A stretch of 64,000 nucleotides of DNA from an uncultured Crocinitomix sp. (lineage in GTDB: Bacteria > Bacteroidota > Bacteroidia > Flavobacteriales_D > Crocinitomicaceae), in contig CAKZON010000082.1 in NCBI GenBank assembly GCA_937136425.1, positions 1 through 64,000 of the forward strand, in the 5' to 3' direction. Below are positions 56,284 through 64,000 of the stretch, piece by piece. The position numbers and the translations under genes are program-made. Every line of letters starts with the position of its first letter. Within the stretch, counting starts at the first letter, position 1. The notes below the pieces were generated by a model. It was not told the origin of the DNA. It searched no databases and worked only from the letters and a program-made list of their open reading frames with translations.

Positions 56284-56599
56284 AAGAATGTGTTGTAACA
56301 AACAAAAATAAAGAGAATTTGTTCGCTAGCGGTTAAAATCATGTTAAGAGGTCGGAATTAATGACAAATTATTACAATCCTACTTCTTTAATTTCATCAA
56401 ATGTTGACAATCGATCAAGGTTTCACTCTAATTGGTATTATGATATCATCCGTTTAAAATGGCTTATAAGTAACAGTGTGTGAAGAATCAATACCAATTA
56501 TTTTTAACGGAGAGATTCAAGGTTAAGGGGTGGTTTTCATTTCTTGATATAGATCAAGAGCATGTGTGCAATTATCCCCGAAATTTGATTCAACAAAAA

Positions 56600-57034
56600 A
56601 TGAAACAAATGAAATATCAAATTGAAACAACAATAGAAATTGACGCAAGCCCTGCAAAAGTTTGGCGCATTTTTTCAAATTTTAAGAATTATCCAAAATG
56701 GAACCCTTTTATAGCTTCATTAACAGGAGAGGTTAAGGTGGGGGAAATTATTCATGTGGATTTAAATACAATGAAGTTTAAACCGCGAGTATTAAAGTTT
56801 GACCAAAATCAAGAATTACGTTGGAAAGGTAAACTGTTCATTAAAGGACTGTTTGATGGGGAGCATTATTTTCAGTTAATAGCAAACCAAAATGGAACTA
56901 CGACATTTATTCATGGTGAAAATTTTGGCGGAATTTTGGTTCGCCTACTTAGAAAAAAGTTAGATACAGAGGTTAAAGAGGGGTTTCAAGAAATGAATAT
57001 GGCTCTTAAAGTGGAGGTGGAAAAGGCAATTTAG
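56600..57034 (+). CDS. SRPBCC (START-like) protein
   Basis: I chose ATG 56600 (MKQMKYQIETTIEIDASPAK); a longer frame begins at GTG 56480 without a clear extra domain. The 144-residue protein has the SRPBCC pattern: TIEIDASPAKVWRIFSNFKN, then strands with GEIIHVDLNTMKF and LRWKGKLFIKGL, and a C-terminal helix with EVKEGFQEMNMALK. It probably binds a hydrophobic ligand. The 4-base tail overlap with the next gene is convergent. No function can be assigned. Confidence 0.75.
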   Translation: MKQMKYQIETTIEIDASPAKVWRIFSNFKNYPKWNPFIASLTGEVKVGEIIHVDLNTMKFKPRVLKFDQNQELRWKGKLFIKGLFDGEHYFQLIANQNGTTTFIHGENFGGILVRLLRKKLDTEVKEGFQEMNMALKVEVEKAI

Positions 57035-57330
57035 TAGCCTGTGTAATAATCATTTTGTTTATCTGCCTTTTTCTTATTCTTGATAAAGACAATGAGCAAA
57101 CCAATAGGAATAAAAGTTAAAAGACAAGTACCAATGATTAAAGGAACATACCAAAGCACGGCATACGCAACAAGTGCGTATAATTCATAACCTCTTGAAT
57201 TACGATCCATTACCGCAATAATTCGTTGCATCCCTTCATGATCTAAAATATAGAGTGGAAAAATGATACAAAGAATACCAAAAAGCAAGAGTAAAATAAT
57301 TTTTACTGTTGGATGTAGGAGCTTAAACAT
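57031..57330 (-). CDS. Small two-span membrane protein
   Basis: The 99-residue protein has two hydrophobic segments (about 10-30, IILLLLFGILCIIFPLYIL, and about 48-85 with YALVAYAVLWYVPLIIGTCL and FIPIGLLIVF) and a basic C-terminus. No family is recognised. It lies convergent to the SRPBCC gene, sharing four bases. Confidence 0.6.
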   Translation of the reverse strand: MFKLLHPTVKIILLLLFGILCIIFPLYILDHEGMQRIIAVMDRNSRGYELYALVAYAVLWYVPLIIGTCLLTFIPIGLLIVFIKNKKKADKQNDYYTGY

Positions 57331-57367
57331 GAAGCAAATTAAAGGTATTTATCTGAAAAATGCAGAA

Positions 57368-59041
57368 CTAAGTTTCGTACGCTTGCATTTTTTCATTCCA
57401 TTTAAGTTCGTAAATGTCCCATTTTTTGCTAGCTCCTCTTGCACGCTCCAATTTTTGAGCAACAATAACCTGTTCACCATCTGTTCTAACGGTAATCATG
57501 CCATAACGAGCTACATTACTGTCGCGTAAATTTTCCATGCGCAAACGATAAATTTCTTTGTCTTTAGCGTTTGTCAATTCGTTCATGCGCTCTTCAAGCT
57601 TTTTAAGAACAGAATAAAATTTAATCGGGTAAGAAAATTCATTGGTTGAGCGTGCCAATTCAGTACTGAATATTAAAGGACGTTCGCCTCTACTTGATTT
57701 GCCATATGCACCCAAAGCATCAGGTCTGGGATGTGAATGTGATTCATTGTCGCCACTTGAAATAACTGTTGCTAATGGATTAATTGCCCGCAAAAAAGAA
57801 TCCAAGACATCACTTGATCCATGGTGACATGCTTTGGCTATATCTGTTCCAAACTTCCGTTTGGTTTTAGAAATGATTAATTCCTGCAGTTTCGTTTTTT
57901 CATCTAAATCCTGTTCCAAATCTTGGCGGGCAGCTAAGGTCAGGTTGGTAGCACTTACAAGTTTGGTTTTTATAGTTTTAATATCTTTTTCTAAATCACT
58001 TAATTTAGTATCTACACCAGAGTAAAACTGTGCTAAATAATCTTGCGACTCAGTGTTTAGGTCACCGCCCAATATCATTTTAACCTTTCCAAATCGCAAT
58101 TGAAACACAATTGAATGTCCGTTTTTGGTTTTAGATTCATTGCCTAGTTTAACAATACACTGACGAGTTTGTCCCTCAAATTCTACAGGCTCAGTTAATG
58201 GGCCAAGTATTTCTAACTGTAAAGGATTGTTTGCATTAAAATGGTCTAAGTAATTTTTTGATTGACTCAAAAATTCGAAATTAACATTGGGGTTATTCTC
58301 ATAAGCCGCTACTAAAGTTTTCATGTAGTATTTAGTTGAAGTACTTTGTGCTTCAATCAAATCAATCGTTTCTTCATGGTTTAAAACAGTATCCCATAAA
58401 TGATATTTCCGTTTATAAGGGAGTGGTGGAACTTTTCTTCCAAAATCATACATCCAGGTGGAGGAGGATCCATCTCGAATTGAACGCTCAATAATTCCAT
58501 TGTGGCAAACATTAACAAAATCAATTTTAGGATGTTTGAACAAGTTATAAAAACCATAATAATGATCTAAATCAGGGTGCGATATTATGGCATAATCTAT
58601 TTTTATAGGTTCAGTAGCATCAGGGGGTTGCTTTGTAACGCCATCAACATCTACTACCTTCCGATTTCTTAAATTATAGCGCCAATTCATAAAGCGCAAC
58701 ATATTGTCTGCGCCTTTTCCGTCAAAACCTAGCCCTTCTCCAGCATCAATAAGTAAAGCTTCGTTATCAGGAGTTATAACATGACAACCATCTCCTTGGC
58801 CAATATCAACAAAATTAACTTCCAATAGTCGCTGATCAGTGATCCATTCAGTTTTTAACCAGCCACTTGAACGACGACAATGAAATTTTGCCCATTCACC
58901 ATCTGTTTCATCTAAAAAATGTAAAACATCACCAAGTATAAGGTGGTTAATTGCATTACCTCTTGTGCTTTTCTTAGGGTCTTTGCGCAATACTTCATCC
59001 CTCACAGAGAGGAAATAAACTTTTTCCGTATTTAATAACAT
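57368..59041 (-). CDS. ComEC-like metallo-beta-lactamase-fold hydrolase with N-terminal SH3 domain
   Basis: I prefer ATG 59041; longer frames begin at TTG 59083 and ATG 59074. The first 70 residues form an SH3-like beta domain (EVLRKDPKKSTRG, DETDGEWAKFHCRRSSGWL). The rest is a metallo-hydrolase of the ComEC/Rec2 soluble type: metal motif IISHPDLDHYYG, GQGDGCHVITPDNEALLIDAG and later KMILGGDLNTES and KACHHGSSDV. It has no signal peptide or membrane helices, so it is cytoplasmic, unlike true ComEC. Such standalone proteins are found in defence-related and unknown contexts. The role is unknown. Confidence 0.75.
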   Translation of the reverse strand: MLLNTEKVYFLSVRDEVLRKDPKKSTRGNAINHLILGDVLHFLDETDGEWAKFHCRRSSGWLKTEWITDQRLLEVNFVDIGQGDGCHVITPDNEALLIDAGEGLGFDGKGADNMLRFMNWRYNLRNRKVVDVDGVTKQPPDATEPIKIDYAIISHPDLDHYYGFYNLFKHPKIDFVNVCHNGIIERSIRDGSSSTWMYDFGRKVPPLPYKRKYHLWDTVLNHEETIDLIEAQSTSTKYYMKTLVAAYENNPNVNFEFLSQSKNYLDHFNANNPLQLEILGPLTEPVEFEGQTRQCIVKLGNESKTKNGHSIVFQLRFGKVKMILGGDLNTESQDYLAQFYSGVDTKLSDLEKDIKTIKTKLVSATNLTLAARQDLEQDLDEKTKLQELIISKTKRKFGTDIAKACHHGSSDVLDSFLRAINPLATVISSGDNESHSHPRPDALGAYGKSSRGERPLIFSTELARSTNEFSYPIKFYSVLKKLEERMNELTNAKDKEIYRLRMENLRDSNVARYGMITVRTDGEQVIVAQKLERARGASKKWDIYELKWNEKMQAYET

Positions 59042-59278
59042 GTTTTTGGGTTTGAGCAACCTAAGATACAACATTATCCACAAATTGTGGAAAAAAAATG
59101 AGCATTGGCTACTTTGTTATTTGAACGGAAATGCATTTTCTTGTTGAAACTTCACCGAGTTTCGTGAACTTTCTCTCGGTTTTCGTTGTTTCTATGCTTG
59201 ATTATTGGAGATTATTACACCAATGTATTAAAATTCAAGTTAAATTTGCACGCCACATAATCGGCTAAAATTATCGCT

Positions 59279-62200
59279 ATGAATCGTGTTATAAATAAAG
59301 TATTCTCAATGCCTCTAATGGTTATATTTCTATTTGCATTTTTTGTGGCAATAGGATATGCCACCTTTATTGAAAATGATTTTGGAACACCCGTTGCTCA
59401 AAAGTGGGTTTACAAAGCAAAATGGTTTGAGTTTATTTTAGGATATTTATTCCTCTCATTATGCTTTAATTTGTTCAGATATAAGTTATTCCAATGGAAA
59501 AAACTAGGCTCTTTAGTTTTTCACGTGGCATTTTTAGTCATTGTAATTGGGGCATGGGTATCACGTTTAATTGGTTTTGAAGGAGCTATGCAAATTAGAG
59601 AAGGCGGTTCTTCTAATATCATTATTAGTTACGAAACATATATCCAAATGAAAGTGCATGATATGGAGCAGCAATATGCTTATGACATGCCCGTAATTTT
59701 AGATGGATATACGGATAATTATTTCAATCATTCCTTTGACTTTCCTGGTGAAAATGATCCTATATCGATTGAATTTGTAGAGTTAAGGGAAAATGTAAAA
59801 GATACTTTAATACAAACAGGAGCTTCAAAAGGAGATCCTTATTTGGAGATTGTAACTGTTGGTACAAATGGACGTCAGTATAATTTTCTTAAATCTGGAG
59901 ATTTATTAGAAGATGGCGGTTTGAAAATTGCGTTTAACAATAAGGAACATACAGATGCTGTTTCGATATTTGAAACGGATTCTGGAATTTATGTTAAAAC
60001 GCCCTATGATTTAGGTTATTTCCAAATGGCTGATAAATCAGAGGGAATTGTTAGCAGAGATAGCATTCAAAAATTTAAAACGAAGCGCCTATATTCTGTA
60101 GGAGATTTTCAGTTTGTATTTAATGCGTATTATAAAAGTGCGGCAGTTGAATTAATCGAAAGTGAAGAAATTTCTAAAGAAGTAAAAGCCGTAACAGTGC
60201 GAGCAAGCCAAGGAAGTTTATCTCAAGAGGTCGTACTAAGAGGCGGAAAAGGAATGTATCCTCGTTTAGTGAAATTTCAATTGGGTAATTTGTATTATGA
60301 ATTGGCTTACGGATCGGATTTGGTTGAACTTCCATTTTGGATTTATTTAGATGATTTTGAATTAGAGCGCTACCCAGGTACAGATCAACCTTCATCTTAT
60401 TCAAGTCGTGTAACATTGGTTGATCCCGAAGCGAATTTGGAAGAAAAGCACCATGTTTATATGAATAACGTATTGGACTATCAAGGCTATCGTTTCTTTC
60501 AATCATCATATGATAAAGATGAATTAGGTACGATACTTTCGGTAAATTATGATGCGCCTGGAACGAATATTACCTATTTAGGATATTTACTTTTAACACT
60601 TGGGTTTATTATTAGTTTATTATCTCCACAAGGACGATTTAGAGTACTTGTTAAAAAATCAATTGCAATTAGTCAGAAGCGAGCAGATATACTGGCTTTA
60701 CTAATATTATTTGGTGGATTAATAGGAACAACAACTTATGCTCAAGATGAAGGAAGTGCGGCTAGTAATGAAATTTTTAGCGAGTTTAACGGTGAAAATC
60801 CAGCAATAGATTTCACGCATGCTGAAAAATACGGGCGTTTAGTTGTTCAAAATCAGCGCGGAAGGTTTGAGCCTGTGCATACTTTAGCAAATGATTTGCT
60901 TAAAAAAGTAAGTCGTCAATCTGCTTATAATGGTCAAAGCGCCGTTCAAGTGTTTTTAGGAATCCATACCAATTCAATGGCTTGGAATATGGAGCCTTTT
61001 ATATATGTTTCTGGAAGTGCCTTGCGTAAAAAGTTAAATATTGAAGGTAAATATGCTTCGTTTGTAGATTTTTTCTCCTTTGATTTTCAATACTTATTAG
61101 TGAATGAAGCAGATGAAGCGCGTAGAAAAAAGCCTGCAGAACGTTCACAGTTTGATAAAGATGTACTCAAAACTGATGAACGTGTAAACTTATTGTTCGG
61201 TGTTTTCACAGGAGCTTATTTAAAAATTATTCCACTACCAAATGATCCTAATCAAAACTGGTATTCTCCATTTGACGAAACACACCCTTTTATTGGAGAA
61301 GATGCTGACTTTATGAATTCTATTGTTCCGTTATATAATACAACGGTTCAAGAGGCTCATAAGTCTGGTGATTGGTCGCAAGCAGATAAAGTTGTTGATT
61401 TAATTGATATGTTCCAACGTCGAATTGCAGATCCGAATACAATTCCAAGTAAAGGAACAGTGGAGTTAGAGATTACTTATAATAAAATGGACGTTTTCAA
61501 ACGTCTTATGAACATGTATTTGCTAGTAGGGTTATTGATTTTGATTATGGCATTTATTGCTATTTTCAAACCTAACTTCAGCATAAAGTGGGGAATGAGA
61601 AGTGCGTTTATTGTCTTCTTAATTATGACAATAGCACACGGTAGTGGTTTAGGTATTCGTTGGTATTTGTCAGATCATGCACCTTGGAGTAATGGTTATG
61701 AGGCCGTAGTTTTTATTGCTTTCATTGTTGCTGCGCTTGGTGTAGCATTGTACCGAATGTTCCCAATTGTTTTAGGTGCGGCAGGTGTGCTTGTTTGGTT
61801 ATTATTATTTGTGGCGCATATGAATGCTTTAGATCCAGAAATGACACAACTAGTTCCTGTTTTAAAATCATATTGGTTAATGATTCACGTGGCGGTTATT
61901 ACGGGTAGTTATGGATTCCTAGGCTTGGGAGCAATACTTGGACTAATCATATTAATCATGAATCTTTTTGTAAACGTTAATAACAAAAAACGTTTGTTTT
62001 TAACAACAAAACAATTAACTCACATTTCTGAAATGGTCATTATAATTGGCTTGTTTATGCTTACAGTAGGTACCTTTTTAGGTGGAATTTGGGCCAATGA
62101 AAGTTGGGGAAGATATTGGGGATGGGATGCAAAAGAGACTTGGGCCTTAGCTTCCGTTTTACTCTATGCTATGGTATTGCATTTTAGGTTTATTCCAGGC

Positions 62201-62449
62201 TTAAAAAGTCAGTTTGCATTCAATGTAGCTTCATTATGGGCTTACAGCAGTATTATTATGACATTTTTTGGAGTTAATTTTTACTTGAGTGGCTTACATT
62301 CATACGCGGCTGGAGATCCAATTCCGGTTCCTGCTTGGGTTCCAATTTCTGCAGCAATTCTTCTGTTAATCACCGTTGGTTCTGGTATTGTTATTCGATC
62401 TGTTCGTAAAACAAAAGCACCAAAAGAGAGTGAAGAAATAGAGTTATAA
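59279..62449 (+). CDS. Cytochrome c biogenesis fusion (CcsB-CcsA)
   Basis: The 1056-residue protein fuses a ResB/CcsB-like part with CcsA. The N-terminal half (1 to about 470) has membrane segments and a large periplasmic region (YGSDLVELPFWIYLDDFELE), as in CcsB. The C-terminal half (about 720-1050) has eight or more helices and the tryptophan-rich heme-handling loop GGIWANESWGRYWGWDAKE, with HMNAL and nearby His for heme. It carries heme to the periplasm and attaches it to apocytochrome c in System II. The central part has soluble helices. This fusion is known in Bacteroidota. It is followed by a PKD gene. Confidence 0.9.
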   Translation: MNRVINKVFSMPLMVIFLFAFFVAIGYATFIENDFGTPVAQKWVYKAKWFEFILGYLFLSLCFNLFRYKLFQWKKLGSLVFHVAFLVIVIGAWVSRLIGFEGAMQIREGGSSNIIISYETYIQMKVHDMEQQYAYDMPVILDGYTDNYFNHSFDFPGENDPISIEFVELRENVKDTLIQTGASKGDPYLEIVTVGTNGRQYNFLKSGDLLEDGGLKIAFNNKEHTDAVSIFETDSGIYVKTPYDLGYFQMADKSEGIVSRDSIQKFKTKRLYSVGDFQFVFNAYYKSAAVELIESEEISKEVKAVTVRASQGSLSQEVVLRGGKGMYPRLVKFQLGNLYYELAYGSDLVELPFWIYLDDFELERYPGTDQPSSYSSRVTLVDPEANLEEKHHVYMNNVLDYQGYRFFQSSYDKDELGTILSVNYDAPGTNITYLGYLLLTLGFIISLLSPQGRFRVLVKKSIAISQKRADILALLILFGGLIGTTTYAQDEGSAASNEIFSEFNGENPAIDFTHAEKYGRLVVQNQRGRFEPVHTLANDLLKKVSRQSAYNGQSAVQVFLGIHTNSMAWNMEPFIYVSGSALRKKLNIEGKYASFVDFFSFDFQYLLVNEADEARRKKPAERSQFDKDVLKTDERVNLLFGVFTGAYLKIIPLPNDPNQNWYSPFDETHPFIGEDADFMNSIVPLYNTTVQEAHKSGDWSQADKVVDLIDMFQRRIADPNTIPSKGTVELEITYNKMDVFKRLMNMYLLVGLLILIMAFIAIFKPNFSIKWGMRSAFIVFLIMTIAHGSGLGIRWYLSDHAPWSNGYEAVVFIAFIVAALGVALYRMFPIVLGAAGVLVWLLLFVAHMNALDPEMTQLVPVLKSYWLMIHVAVITGSYGFLGLGAILGLIILIMNLFVNVNNKKRLFLTTKQLTHISEMVIIIGLFMLTVGTFLGGIWANESWGRYWGWDAKETWALASVLLYAMVLHFRFIPGLKSQFAFNVASLWAYSSIIMTFFGVNFYLSGLHSYAAGDPIPVPAWVPISAAILLLITVGSGIVIRSVRKTKAPKESEEIEL

Positions 62450-62559
62450 TCTCGGCATGTTTCTTGTATACTAGTTTCGACTTTAAAATTGGTGTAAAAT
62501 CTATTCACTTGAAAGACAACCTTGTGGTTTTTAACACGTTTGAATATTGATACTTTAAT

Positions 62560-63102
62560 ATGAAATTAAATATGAAACTTATAGTAACCGTTTTTTTTCT
62601 AAGCCTATTCACTATTAGCTTTGGACAAGAAACATTAGAAGAATCCGGATCTTGGTGTGATGGTGACTTACAAATAACTGCCAATTTAGTTGATGGAGCA
62701 ATAGTCGTTGGATGGTCTGTAGATGGTGAGTTATTACCAGGAGAAATAACACCAACAATTAATTGTTCTAATTATGGCAAAGGTGTTTACAGCGTTACAC
62801 TTAAAACTGGAGATGAGGAAACATCATACGAGCATGACCTTTCAGGTATCGAAGGACCTGTAGCTAATTTCAAAGCAAAAAATATGTTGGCAGCAGCCGT
62901 AACTTATTTTGAAGATGCATCAGTATCTACCGAAGAAGTTATAGCATGGGAATGGAATTTTGGAAATGGAGAAACATCTACAGAGCAAAACCCAAAAGTG
63001 ATGTTTGCAGAACAAAAAGTTTATACAATTACACTTAAAGTTACTACGGCTTCAGGTTGTACACATACGATAACCAAAGAACACGAGTGGGCTTATAAAT
63101 AA
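62560..63102 (+). CDS. Exported PKD-domain protein
   Basis: The 180-residue protein has a signal peptide (to SFGQ). A first small beta region follows, then a PKD domain (about 100-175: AWEWNFGNGETSTEQNPKVM, with VYTITLKVTTASGCTHTI). There is no sorting domain. Such proteins bind carbohydrate or other surface partners. It is followed on the same strand by the large repetitive gene that starts at 63135. Confidence 0.75.
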   Translation: MKLNMKLIVTVFFLSLFTISFGQETLEESGSWCDGDLQITANLVDGAIVVGWSVDGELLPGEITPTINCSNYGKGVYSVTLKTGDEETSYEHDLSGIEGPVANFKAKNMLAAAVTYFEDASVSTEEVIAWEWNFGNGETSTEQNPKVMFAEQKVYTITLKVTTASGCTHTITKEHEWAYK

Positions 63103-63134
63103 ATTTTATGAGCAAAACTGAATTTAATTATCCT

Positions 63135-64000
63135 ATGAAAAAATTAATTTACCTTTTATTATTTATCGCTCCAGGTGCCTTTGCGCAACCTGTATGTGCT
63201 GAATATACGTCAGTTGGAGATGCGTCTTCACCTTACATTCTTTCTAGTGATCCTGATTGCGCAATTTGCGAAGGTACTGGGGCAGATGGACCTTGGTCAG
63301 GATTTGGCTGTACGGGAACTATTGTGTCTACAGCAGTGGCACCAACTTTATCAATGACATTGGCTTATACAGCTGTAAATACAGATGATTTTGCAACAAT
63401 TAGTATTGATGGTGGTGGAGTGATGACGTTAACAGGTGACGGTGTAGGTGTAGCAGGAGATGTAATTGGACCATACTTATGCGGTGGTTCTTATGGAGAT
63501 GTTTTTTTAACCGTTGAATCTACTTTACCATTTACAACAGTAACATTAGTAAATACTGGTTGTTCATCAGGTTGGGTAATAGCTTGCCCTTCTACAGATG
63601 CAAATGCAGGGGATGATAATACAGCTACTGTGTGTGGAGGTATTTTTGTTCTTGAAGATTTGTTGTCGGTAGATGCAGAAGCAGGAGGAACTTGGACTGA
63701 AACAACAGGGAGTGGTGCTTTTGATCCTTTAACAACTGAATTTGATGCTGGAACTGCAGGTGCGGGTGTTTACACTTTTGAATATGAAGTAGTTGGTTGC
63801 GGAGGTATTGTTGATATCGCTACATTTACTATTACAGTTGAATTAGATGGAACAGCTGGTGATGATAATGCAACTGTGGTTTGTACAGGAATTGTAACAC
63901 TTTCAGATTTATTGTCAGGTGATGCGGAGCCGGGTGGAACTTGGACCGAAACTACTGCTAGTGGCGTCTTTGATCCAATTACTACTGAGTTTGACGCAGG
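63135..64000 (+). CDS. Large secreted repeat protein, partial (runs off the window)
   Basis: An open frame starts at ATG 63135 (an ATG at 63108 is in frame but would precede the signal) with signal peptide MKKLIYLLLFIAPGAFAQ. It continues without a stop through base 64000. After an N-terminal domain with conserved cysteines, a repeat of about 83 residues begins: AGDDNTATVCGG, LLSVDAEAGGTWTETT and FDPLTTEFDAGTAGAG, which recurs from 63855 with AGDDNATVVCTG. This is typical of repetitive T9SS surface proteins. The C-terminus is outside the window, so the sorting domain is not seen. Confidence 0.85.
   Translation, partial: MKKLIYLLLFIAPGAFAQPVCAEYTSVGDASSPYILSSDPDCAICEGTGADGPWSGFGCTGTIVSTAVAPTLSMTLAYTAVNTDDFATISIDGGGVMTLTGDGVGVAGDVIGPYLCGGSYGDVFLTVESTLPFTTVTLVNTGCSSGWVIACPSTDANAGDDNTATVCGGIFVLEDLLSVDAEAGGTWTETTGSGAFDPLTTEFDAGTAGAGVYTFEYEVVGCGGIVDIATFTITVELDGTAGDDNATVVCTGIVTLSDLLSGDAEPGGTWTETTASGVFDPITTEFDA

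Noticed and set aside
57368-59041. True ComEC DNA-uptake channel
   Set aside because: The metallo-hydrolase domain matches, but the multi-span membrane competence domain is missing.

Overview
The window is AT-rich DNA from a member of the Bacteroidota, most likely a Flavobacteriales-type gliding or marine bacterium. The support is a fragment of a bacillithiol-type deacetylase (BshB1), three proteins or N-terminal regions typical of type IX secretion cargo (including a gliding-motility C-terminal domain), LytS/LytT regulators, a DUF2911 protein, a CcsB-CcsA fusion, and many lipoproteins with short N-terminal signals. No rRNA, tRNA or phage genes were seen.

Region 1 (1-5.1 kb) is the unusual part. 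A broken 3' remnant of bshB1 is followed by a long CRISPR-like array (238-5124) of about 54 repeats and 53 different spacers, mostly 32-37 nt. The repeat is about 35 nt with a constant 5' block (GTTTAGAACATTACGA) and a constant 3' block (CAACGATTGAAAC). About three quarters of the repeats are longer because hairpin-forming modules of several families (called A-G here) sit between the two blocks. Repeat lengths are therefore quantised (about 35, 50, 60, 65, 96 and 136 nt). No cas gene is visible in 59 kb to the right; DNA to the left is outside the window. This is the best candidate for something undescribed.

Region 2 (5.1-12.9 kb) is accessory: an unrecognised 317-residue protein flanked by related short repeats, an SRPBCC protein, a lipoprotein, a type IX secreted protein, a coiled-coil protein and a PIN-like nuclease-type protein. 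Region 3 (12.9-19.6 kb) has an operon of an outer-membrane barrel with a LytS/LytT pair, then a PiT phosphate transporter.

Region 4 (19.9-28.6 kb) looks like a small metabolic cluster: a class I HMG-CoA reductase fused to an aminoglycoside/choline-kinase-like domain, overlapping a membrane desaturase; then, on the other strand, a rifampin-phosphotransferase-like dikinase, a nucleotidyltransferase and a thymidylate-kinase-like P-loop protein; then a sugar epimerase-like protein. Region 5 (28.6-46 kb) holds envelope genes: a lipoprotein with two tandem paralogous barrel proteins, a radical SAM enzyme paired with an outer-membrane protein, a large gliding-type secreted protein, and a run of seven co-oriented genes (phosphatase-like lipoprotein, methyltransferase, lipoprotein, unknown, WG-repeat protein, C39-like peptidase).

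Region 6 (46-64 kb) holds twin small membrane proteins, a serine hydrolase, an ECF sigma factor overlapping a membrane-anchored VWA protein, a DUF2911 protein, an operon of PIG-L deacetylase, 37-residue membrane microprotein and sodium:solute symporter with overlapping stops and starts, an SRPBCC protein, a ComEC-like hydrolase, the CcsBA cytochrome c synthase, a PKD protein and the start of a large repetitive secreted protein cut by the window end.
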